The notes beneath the pieces were generated by a model. It was not told the origin of the DNA and did no database searches. It saw only the letters and a program-made list of their open reading frames with translations. Below, piece after piece: positions 24,301-33,700 of a stretch of DNA of 64,000 nt (within the stretch, counting starts at the first letter, position 1; each line of letters begins with the position of its first letter). The stretch is from Salticus scenicus. Lineage: Eukaryota > Arthropoda > Arachnida > Araneae > Salticidae. The translations under genes and the position numbers were made by a program. The stretch lies in contig OZ005662.1 in NCBI GenBank assembly GCA_963930645.1, positions 2,547,436-2,611,435 of the forward strand. Direction: 5' to 3'.

Positions 24301-25281
24301 TTATTGAAAAGTAGGAAGCTGCGAAAAAAAATGATGTCAGGAGAAAATTCAAGTGACTTTCACTGTTATCTAGCACTTTTTAAAAATCTCACTTTTTTTT
24401 ACATTAAATGTGTAATCCTAGGCATGCTTACAATGCTCATGACTAGCAAAATGCCAAAAAAACACCACAATTCATCGATATTTTTTATTGCCATCCAATT
24501 TGCATCTTTCTTCTTGTGAGACTTTTCGATAAACTCCGCATATTTATTTGTATTAGACATGATAGTCTCACACAGATGATCAGTCATTAACAATCGTAAA
24601 TAACTAAGCGCAGATGAACCCGGCATTAAATTATGTACAGGCCCCGATGATGAAGAACAGTTTTCTAATATAATATTATTATTATTTACATTAGAAATCC
24701 ATTTATAATTAATCAAATTCTCTTCAGGCTCATTATCAATTTCTTCAACGTTTATTTCCTCTTGACTAACAACTGCGTCATTCTCATATGCAATACTTTC
24801 ATTTAAATCTGGCTCATCTTCATTATCAAATTCTGAACCTTCAGAAAATTCGGATTCATCCGTTTCCTCATCAAAAACTATTTGAACAGCTTCTTCTATA
24901 GTCAATCCACTTTTTATACTATACATAATTAAGATAATTACATAAAAAAAATGTATTTTAAATAAAAATTATTCGAAATGATTATATCGCACTAGATAAG
25001 TAGTAAAATAAGTAAAGATTAAAAACGACAGCAGCTCAGAAAACAGGAAAAGAAAGCGCGATAGAAACAAATTTTTCATTTTTCCCTTTTAAAGTTCTAT
25101 AAAAATCCCTCTTCTGAGAAGAGGCTAACAAAGAGAGGATTATCTTTCAGACACACCCTTTGACAACCGTCTTGATAGGTACACTGAAGAAGCAAGTGGG
25201 GACGAAAACATCCAGGCGCTCTCGGGCGCTTTCGGTCGTCTGAATGTACGGGCGTTTGGGTACGCTCTGGTAAGGAAAGAG
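24300..25281 (-). mobile_element. piggyBac-like element remnant inserted in the Maverick
   Basis: A TTAA at 25,282-25,285 marks the 5' end on the minus strand; from there the minus strand reads CTCTTTCCTTACCAGAGCG, followed by repeated CGGGCGYTT-type words. The transposase start codon lies about 360 bp further in. The other end is not identifiable, and the transposase is cut to its N-terminal third, so the element is partly deleted. On the other side of the TTAA the Maverick protease begins in mid-frame, so this element, or a deletion associated with it, removed the protease N-terminus. Confidence 0.6.
24399..24926 (-). pseudogene. piggyBac-type transposase, N-terminal fragment
   Basis: The 175 codons begin with an acidic leader (DEETDESEFSEGSEFDNEDE), as in many piggyBac transposases, followed by a segment matching the start of the DDE_Tnp_1_7 domain: SSSGPVHN, WMAIKNIDELWCFFGILLVM, SIVSMPRITHLM. 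Right after RITHLM the frame meets stops. The few residues beyond look degenerate, and none of the catalytic DDD region is present. A full transposase is about 550-600 residues, so about two thirds is missing. It belongs to the piggyBac-like element whose TTAA end lies at 25,282. Confidence 0.8.
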
Positions 25282-25285
25282 TTAA

Positions 25286-25646
25286 AAAATACCCATGTAC
25301 ACTAGTGCTCAACACTGATAAACATGATGAAAAAGGATCCCACTGGCTTCCGGTTTACATTCAAGATAAAAAGACTATAGAATTTTTTGATTCCTTTGGA
25401 TTACCTCCCACAACCTATGGAGAAGACATAGGAAGTTTCGTTAGAAAGTATCAGCGAATTCATTGGAACAAGAAAACTCTCCAAAGTTTAACTTCAAATG
25501 TTTGTGGACAATATTGTATTCATTTTATTGTAAAACGATGCCAAGGTCACTCTATTAAATCTATTGTAAATATGTTATCTAGAAAGAAAAATGATTTCCG
25601 AATTTTTCAGTTTGTAAAACGAAGATATGGTGTAAATATGATTTAA
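25286..25646 (+). pseudogene. Maverick/adenovirus-type cysteine protease, C-terminal part
   Basis: This is the virion-maturation (adenain-like) protease of Maverick/Polinton elements. The visible part has the catalytic His in GSHWLPVYI, the following FFDSFGLPP, and the catalytic Cys in CGQYCIHFI. It ends normally (RRYGVNMI). The first conserved strand (YPCTLVLNTD) starts immediately after the TTAA piggyBac end, and everything upstream is missing, so the N-terminal part was cut away. The ATG at 25,305 is an internal methionine-like start and not the true one. Next gene: the packaging ATPase, about 260 bp downstream on the same strand. In adenoviruses the enzyme cleaves capsid and core precursors; here it cannot be functional. 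Confidence 0.85.
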
Positions 25647-25909
25647 AAAAAATAAAGTTTAATTTATAAAGTATATGTATGTTTCTTTATATTTTGTCAT
25701 AAAAAGTAATAATAATACCCTCAATCTTTTAACACAATGTTTTTCAATTAAAAAAAAAAAAAGAAAAAAAGAAGAGCAATTTTTAATTTTGCATATTTTT
25801 ATACATTTGCTTTTCTGTGCGTTTATTTTGGAATTACGAAAGATTGTGTGGATATTTTTGCACAATGTAAAAATACTAAGTTTTTTAAATTTATTATTCA
25901 TTTACAAAA

Positions 25910-26520
25910 ATGGAGGAGTTCAAGTTAGTACATCCTTCGACTTGTCTGATTAGTGTCCCAACTGGTTCGGGAAAGACTTTTTTGTTAAAAAACTAATTGA
26001 TTATAATTTTTTTCACCCTATGCCACCCTCTATAATTTATTGTTATGGAAGTTATCAGCCACTTTTTGATTCAATGAAAAACGTTCATTTCGAAGAAGGT
26101 TTACCTTCTAATATTGGCAGTCTTCGAAATGCTTTAATTATAATTGATGACTTGATGTCTGAATTGTCAAATGATGCACGATTAAGTAAACTTTTTACAA
26201 AAGGAAGTCACCATCGGAAACTGTCTATCGTGTTTATTACGCAAAATTTGTTTCACCAAGGCAAAGAAATGCGAAACGTTAATTTAAACGCGCATTATAT
26301 GGTGATTTACAAAAACCCTAGAGATAAAAGCCAAGTAATGTATTTAGCCAGGCAAATGTTTCCTGGTAAAACAAAAGCTTTTCAGGAAATTTTTAGCGAT
26401 GCTACTTCTTCACCTTTCAGTTATTTACTAATTGATTTAAGACCTGAGACCTTTGAACGTATGCGTCTGCGCACAGGAATATTTCCGAATGAAAAACATT
26501 ACGTGTACGAACCTCGATAA
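25910..26520 (+). pseudogene. Maverick DNA-packaging ATPase (FtsK/HerA type), frameshifted
   Basis: The first 28 codons from the ATG at 25,910 contain the Walker A loop PTGSGKT, then a stop at 25,994-25,996. From about 25,980 a second frame carries the rest, including Walker B (ALIIIDDLM) and the sensor-like stretch VFITQNLF, to a normal C-terminus (YVYEPR). The break is a one-base loss in the T run at 25,978-25,983. The family is the genome-packaging ATPase shared by Mavericks and other double-jelly-roll DNA viruses, where it pumps DNA into the capsid. About 200 residues is the expected size. It follows the protease, a common Maverick pairing. Confidence 0.88.
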
Positions 26521-26553
26521 AACCATTTGTTAGAAAAATTTCATTGCGGCAAC

Positions 26554-27099
26554 ATGTCCTCTATTGTGGTAGAATTTGAGGGTTTTCAATTAGCCAAAAA
26601 CGATTTCGTTATCAAAGAACTGGCTTTTTATGCCGTAAAATATGGTTATCATTCCCAGTGGTCTTTCCTACCTCCATACCCATGGGAAAAGTTATCTGTT
26701 AAAAATAAAAAATCGTTTGCGTGGTTGACACGCTATCACCATGGATTACGTTGGGATAGTGGAGAATTACCGTATCCAGTTTTAAAACTTATAATTTCAT
26801 CTTTATCTATTTCTTATAAAACTATATATACGAAAGGATTAGAAAAATCAAAATTTTTAGAAAGTATTTCTGGCCGAAAAGTATTTGATTTGAATGATTT
26901 TAATTGTCCAAAAATCGCCTTCATTGAAGGTTCGGTAATAAATTGTCCTATGCATAAAGCATGCATTAAAAACTGCGCATTAGTGAGAGCCTCTTTCTTG
27001 GCAGGGTATATAACAGAAAGATTATTCTCAGCGAATGTCATTTACGTGCAAGATGTCAACTATCGAACATCTAAAACTATTGAACAAGACAAAAAATAA
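26554..27099 (+). CDS. Maverick-associated protein of unknown function (182 aa)
   Basis: The frame is fully open, unlike its neighbours. I chose the ATG at 26,554; the frame runs nine codons further upstream but only to a TTG. The sequence has an N-terminal FEGFQLAKNDFVIKELAFY, a WSFLPPYPWEKL segment, a YHHGLRWDSGELPYPVL motif, a KGLEKSKFL segment, and a C-terminal Cys/His cluster (NCPMHKACIKNCAL) that could bind zinc. I believe similar proteins occur in arthropod and mollusc Mavericks, but I cannot name the fold; an RNase H-like nuclease is only a guess. It lies 33 bp after the ATPase and overlaps the start of the next gene, as in a compact viral transcription unit. Confidence 0.6.
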   Translation: MSSIVVEFEGFQLAKNDFVIKELAFYAVKYGYHSQWSFLPPYPWEKLSVKNKKSFAWLTRYHHGLRWDSGELPYPVLKLIISSLSISYKTIYTKGLEKSKFLESISGRKVFDLNDFNCPKIAFIEGSVINCPMHKACIKNCALVRASFLAGYITERLFSANVIYVQDVNYRTSKTIEQDKK

Positions 27100-27370
27100 A
27101 TCAGCATTTTTAAGAAAGTGCCCAAACAGTGTTATAAAAGGAGTGTGTGAATGCGCCTTGAATCTTTTAAAAGGTAACGTACCTGTCAACAAACGTCAAA
27201 AAGGTAGACTAATCCCCTATAAAAGAACTCTTCAAAGATTAGGGGATAAGAAAGTTCCTTTGTTTAAGAAAAGACGACTTTTAGTACAGAAAGCAAACGG
27301 TTTTCGATCTATTCTTCGTATCAGTGTTAAGTTCCTTAATAAATGGAGTTCGCACGTAAATACAGATTAA
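27053..27370 (+). CDS. Small basic Maverick protein (about 105 aa)
   Basis: The frame opens at 27,035, but the second ATG at 27,053 (MSTIEHLKLLNKTKNKSAF) fits a conserved small Maverick protein better. The core reads LRKCPNSVIKGVCECALNLL, KRQKGRLIPYKRTLQRLGD and LFKKRRLLVQK, very rich in Lys and Arg. Basic, short virion proteins of this kind are usually DNA-condensing or membrane-active. The C-terminal hydrophobic tail I would expect after LLVQK is poorly kept (SILRISVKFLNKW), so the end may be altered. It overlaps the previous gene by 47 bp and the next by 28 bp. The role is inference. Confidence 0.55.
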   Translation: MSTIEHLKLLNKTKNKSAFLRKCPNSVIKGVCECALNLLKGNVPVNKRQKGRLIPYKRTLQRLGDKKVPLFKKRRLLVQKANGFRSILRISVKFLNKWSSHVNTD

Positions 27371-27929
27371 TTCCATTGAACCAGGATCAGCAATTTACAG
27401 AAGAGCACTTATCTGATTTAGATAAAGAGATTACAGATATTTTAAAGAAAAAAATTAATGATGATGAAAAGGGAAGTTATATGTGCAAATTTTACAAAAA
27501 TTTGTCACTTTCCCCACTGTTAATAATATGAACCCCCCTGAAGAAGAAAAAGTAAAAGAAGATACTCTTAAAAACACTATTGACATAGAAAGTAAAATCC
27601 TTCAATCTGTTCCAGTAAAACATAAAATTATTGCTCAGAAAATAATAAATTTTTTTAAATAAAATAAAATTACATGGACATCAAACAAAGAGCTATTAGT
27701 GGGCGATAAAGTGATTATGGGATCGAATGTTATTTAACTTATAAATTTTCTACTTCGAAGTAAAGCTCGAAATCCTATTGGCTTTGAAAAGTTTCAAGAA
27801 GTTCTTGCTATGAATAATTTTCCTCAAGATTTCATAAAAAATAATTATCTTATTAATGTTAAAACTATGTATGCTAAACCCCTACCAAAAAGAAAAAGAA
27901 ATTCTCAAAAATATTGGCTAAAAATGTAA
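27343..27929 (+). pseudogene. Maverick-associated protein, broken by frameshift and two stops
   Basis: The start (MEFARKYRLIPLNQDQQFTE) and a predicted helical DLDKEITDILKK stretch are in one frame to 27,531. From about 27,480 the coding signal continues in another frame (a QKFVTFPTV segment, then an acidic EEEKVKE stretch) and is interrupted by TAA at 27,660-27,662 and TAA at 27,735-27,737. It then ends with a basic tail (PLPKRKRNSQKYWLKM) at 27,929. Between the stops sits ITWTSNKELLVGDKVI, and after the second NPIGFEKFQEVL. This order is conserved in arthropod Mavericks as I remember them, but I know no assigned function. It overlaps the small basic gene by 28 bp. Confidence 0.65.
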
Positions 27930-28469
27930 ATATCTCTTGTCTGTAACTAGATATTGGCATATTAATAAAAATGTTTTGATTTAACTTGTGTCTTATTCTT
28001 TAAACTTGACATATGTTGATAAAAAAAAATAATAATAAATAAATAAAATAAATAAATAATGAAAATAATTTTTTTATTATTTCTTAATCCTTTTTTAATC
28101 TTATTTGTTATGACAACTAAAAAGTCAAAAGAAATACTTTTAGCTTTATTATTTCGATATATATTCTTTCTTTCTTTTTTTTTCCAATATAAAAAAAAAA
28201 AAAAAAACTTTTTAAAAAATGGTATGTTTAATTTTTGACTAAATTCTTTACTTGTAATTTTTTTATAAATTCTTTACTGTTTACTTTACTTATTCTTAGC
28301 CACAGAAAATAAACTGAAGTATGTTAACTTCAAATATTGCTATTTAAAAACATGCACAAAAAAATAAATAAAAGAAAAAGAAGAAACTGAAATATAAACG
28401 CAATTTTATTGAATTAAATTTACTTAAAAATGATATACAAAATAAAAAACAACAATTTTGTTTGAAATT
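27930..28469. other. Convergent intergenic region of the Maverick
   Basis: This separates the plus-strand late-type genes from the 3' end of the minus-strand polymerase. AATAAA-type poly(A) signals occur for both directions (for example around 27,963 and near 28,440 on the reverse). There is no coding sequence; in particular no capsid gene is present here. Confidence 0.5.
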
Positions 28470-30678
28470 TCAGTAACCATATGGTAAGGTGTTATAATCT
28501 CTTTGTACAACTCTTTTATCATATACTAGTCGATATTTTTTATCTTCTATTTTATTCATCACTTTCCTCTTTTTAGGATCTGTAACAATTTTTCTTGGAT
28601 TAATCACGCTTAGGGTTGTTGACATATCCAGATCTTCGACCAATTCTTTCATAGAATCGAAATTCAAAACTTCAGAATTTCTAAAATTCAACGTAAATCC
28701 TCGAATTTTGCATACTTTTACTCCATCACTTCGCTCATAAGCATAATTTTTTGCTCCTCCTAATAAAAAGTAATAATATTTATGTATTTTCACGCGTGTA
28801 CAGTAATATAAAATATAATAAATGCAATTAGATTTTTTCGGAAATTCGAAAAAAATAATAAATTGCAAATCTTACCAGATACGAAGACTTTGATATGTTT
28901 TCCATCTAGTTCGTTAGTGAAATCTCCAAGATAGGAACCTAGAACCGGATCATTTTCGCCTGAACTTGCATAAATTATACTGAAAAAGAAAAAAAATAAA
29001 AAAATAAAAATAGGTTGTTGTTTAGTAAAATGCACAATATCTTATACTCTAAATAAATAAATATATAATACATTTATTACCTATCAATGTCAAAATATAA
29101 CACGTTCTCGCCTAATTTTTCTAGTTCACAGTATAATTTCAGTCGTGCCCAAGCAGTAGTAAATGTTGCTAAAAACACATTAGTTTTATCTGTCTGAGGT
29201 TGCACTCAGTTTTCCAACGATACTGGGGATCTATTCTCCGATCCGACCGCCATAGCGACCGTCCTTAAACAACGACAGTCGTTAAATTCCACTTTTACCG
29301 ACTTTCTTTCCTCCCACTGCTAAAGAGCGATTCTCCCCCCAAGGTTGTTATCTAAGGTAGTAATCGAAGCAGTCTTCTTCCGAGGCTAAGGATGTCAGTG
29401 ATTTCAGCCAATGGCGTGTTGAAGTAGACGCTACACCTGTGAATAGACGCCGTGTAAGAAAAACAACATTGCAAGGCAACATGAGGATCGCACATCCAGA
29501 AATGCGCATTCTAAAAAAATTCATTGTTCAGAGTTTGCGTTCCTTTATTATCAATACTGCGTAAAAAATTTCATTACAAGAATTATTATATGTTAAAATT
29601 TTATCTTTACTAATATGAGGAGATAAAGCTGTTAGAGTGTACAAATTTAATAGGAGAAAAATAAATTAAAGTACCACAAAGTTCTTTTTTTAATATGGCT
29701 TTTTCGTTTTTTCTTTTTTTTCTATTTCTTATCTCTCTTATTTTTATTTTTATTTTTTGTTCTTTTGGCGGTTTAAATTATTTTGATAAGTTTGTTTATT
29801 TAAAAAAATGTTTTCATCTGAAGAAGTAAGATTACTTATTAGAAAATGTAATTCAACTCAAATCTATGTATAATGCAATTATTATTATATATATTTTTAT
29901 TATTTGTGTTAACCTACTTGTTTCATAACATAAAATTTCGCTTAATTTATTAATAAAATCTACAATATATTAAGGTGTCTGTTAAATAATAAATAAAATT
30001 CAACATGAAAATAAGATGTAGAAATGAAATGCTTTGCCCACAATACGAGTAAAATATAAATAGATTATTTTGAAGCAAAGTTAAATTAATTTTTCGAACT
30101 CCTTATATTCAAATCAACACTATTATAAAACTATTTAAATGATTTAATCATTTTATTTTATTCACAAATAGGTGGTAAACTGAACTTAAATTTAGTTTAT
30201 TATTATTATTTATTTATGTTATATATTGAAACTAAACATGATAGAAATCTGAATTTTTTTTTTTATTTTAACTTTATATGAAATTTCATTTTATGCCTAG
30301 CATAAATGCACTTTTAGAATTAATATTATGATTTTTTAAACATCTCCTATTGGGAGCTTTATTACTCCAAAACTGACTTTTTAAAAAAAATCAGAAAATT
30401 TGTTAATTCGAACCTCTCTCTATCTGTGCTTAATAAATATATTATAAATAAATACTGCGTTTTTACTTAGAAGATTTTATGCATTTTTATTTAAAAAGTA
30501 ATATGTTTTTCATAGGATTAAGAATACAAAGATTTTCCAATTATATTGAATACACAAGGAAAATAATTTTTACATAAACAAAATACAGACTAATATAGGT
30601 AATTATTATAGTTCAAAAAATATTTAGCCTTAAATAATAAGCAATAAAAAGGATTAAAAAATTGCATTAAACAAATTC

Positions 30679-30714
<36 letters not shown>

Positions 30715-33700
30715 ATTCTGAAAACCAGTAAAGTTCAAAAACTTTTCATTAGAAATATTTAATATACGTATATAAAGAGTGAGTAAATAAACTATATGTA
30801 ACTTCAGTTTAACAGTTACTTTGAAAGAAAAAAAAATCGAATGAATAAATTACATATTTTTTAAACAATGATCATTTTAAAAGGAAGAGTTTTTCTGATT
30901 TTCCGGCACATTTTTGTACAGTTGGAAAATCATATTTTCATGTTATCACTTCAGTTAGAATTAAAATATACCATTCTGTTCGGTTACTTTTTAATTTTGA
31001 AAAGCTTATTCTGTTATATTATTATTAAAAAAAATTTTAATTATATAGGTCTGCTTTTTCAAAAATAATATTGGGGAGAGGGAGGATAAACTAACCTCAC
31101 AATACCAATTTATATATTGATAAACTGATATTTCCCAAAAAATCATTCACGAGAATTGAAGAAAATAGGGACGAGTAATTATAAGGACAGCATGAAGGAG
31201 TCGTTATCATAAGGACTGAAACAAACCGGATCTTCACCGCAAATTTCTATGACTGAGAGGGGAGAATAGCAAAAAGTCGGAATGTCACGTCACGTGATCA
31301 AAATAACGACTTTGACAGTCGGAATTGGGATACAGTCGGATCGGAGAATAGACCCCCAGGATTGCTGCTATTCTCTCAGTTGGTAGATACATATCTATAA
31401 CCTTAAAAATTAAAAAATATTATTATTATTATTATTATTTTAAGTTTGTTTACGAAAATAATGAATATAAATACAAAATAACAACGTACGGTGATTAAAG
31501 GATCTGCCAGTAATTTGTTGAATTCCGCTATATCCGTTACATAACATAGTTGGGTTTTATTCTCACACATCCCCCATCTTCCCCAGAAACTACAAAAATA
31601 AAAATAAATAGTTTAAAACTAGAAAAAAAATTATAATTAGGAATATGAAAAGTGTAAAGATTAAAAATACATATATATATATTATAAATTCTTACCTATT
31701 TAAACACAGTTTAGCAACCAGACGTTTACCAGGGTTTGGAAAAATTAATTCCTTGTCTAACAATAACCCTTCATGTTCATTATAGCTAGTTATGTACAAA
31801 TCCTTTTCTTCATCTGTCCTACAATTTACTGGAAATCCTGACGATTCTTGTTTAATCTTTAAAAATGTATCAATATAATCAGCAAATAATCCAACCCGTG
31901 ATTCAGGGAAATCATAAACCTAAATAAGAATAAATGAATTGTTTAGGTATCTATATATATACCTAATAAATAAATAAATATATATATATATATATATATT
32001 TGTTATGTTATTACTACAAAATACTTTTACTTACTTCATAAATCTTGATAATGCAATAACCTTTTTCTACAGCCTTTTTAACTTCTTCGGTCACCCAAGT
32101 ACCTGTTAAAGCACGTTCATCTGCAGAATGTTCACAAGTGCGTTGCTGCTTACTTTCTACACATAAACGGCATAGTGGGAATGTTAATTTCGTTTAGATC
32201 TAATAATATATATATATATATATATACATACATACATGTGTGTGTATGTGTATAATGGAAATAAAAGTATATACATTAATGACAGAAATAAAAATAAATA
32301 GTTTACCTGTATGGCAAAACCGGGAGGTATAATTTTTTTTGGAGGTAAAATTTTACATTTAATAATACCAAAGTAATTCTGGATGTCTTTAAAATCTTTC
32401 GTGATAATGTTTGGGTGATTTACTGGATATCTGTAATAATAATAAGATAATAAAATAAATAAGAAATGTCTGTTCCTATCCTAAAAAGTATTAAATATGA
32501 AAAATAAATTACCTGCAGTATTTATAAACATACGGATACAGACTTGTAAAATCTATATATTTTGCATTTCCTTCGAAGAAAAGTCTAGTGGCATTAGTCC
32601 TGCCTCCAAAAAAAGAATCGCGAGGATTCAATCTGCTGATAACCTCGTGATTCTCTAAAAACAATTTTAGATCACTACACGTCTTTTTTTGTTTTTCAAA
32701 TGTATGTTCCCAAATTTCTCTGTATTGAAAACCAAGTGATTTAATTTTAAGTTCAGTTCTCTTAGTTTTATTTCTAAGTGCCCACATATATTCTCCATTG
32801 AGTGGGTTCATCATTTCTTGATCAGGATAACAATGAGAGCATCCGTGAAAAAAACATCCTAAAAAAAGAGGGAAGGGGTTTACAAAATATATAAAACAAA
32901 TTGTATTCAAATGATAATGATAATAATAAAAATAATAACTTACCTTGGAATTGAAAGACTGTGTTAGTCTCTTCACAAAACCCGTCAACAGAAACACCTG
33001 CTATTACTTTTTCCCCATTCCCATTTCTAGCATGCTGAATCCTTATTCCTTCTTTATGGCTTATAAAATCCAGCCACTCAATAGCAGATTTACTGCTATT
33101 CGTGTTATTTACATAACCATGACCAGGTACCATACCTATCGTGTTTTCCTCCATAAATTTCGAACGAAAGGATGCCATGCATGAACTCGCAATAGTAGTA
33201 TACTGGAAGGGGTCTACGTCAGTTATTTTTAGACACTCACTCCTAAATCTCAGACAGCATCGTCTTAAAATATCAACGTCAGACCTTTAAAAAAAAAAAA
33301 AAAAAAAAGTAATGAAATTTAATGTCAAATTTAAAAAAGTATAATACGTAGTAGTAAAAAAATAGAAAGGTTAAATTAACTTTATAAAAAATGCATTGTA
33401 ATAAAATCATACCTGCAATACTTCGTCATTTCTTCTTCAAAATTAAATGTTTGATTTTTCCTCTCCTCGTACCATGATAAAAATCTGCTGCGATCTCCTT
33501 CTGACATGTATTCAGGGGCAAAGAAGGCTGGTTCTGGAAGTTTTCCAACATAGTTTTGATTCCCTTATATATTAAACAAATGCGGGAAAAATCCTTTTTC
33601 AATTTCTTCCTCACCAAATGTTTTAGGGAGTTTTGCCAAACCCATCGGTAGAAAATTGAATGAATCTATTATGCGAATGTTAAACGTGGGAAGTTCAATA

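Noticed and set aside
25097..25315. 72-codon minus-strand frame
   Set aside because: It covers the piggyBac-like terminal sequence and the end of the protease fragment; composition reflects subterminal repeats.
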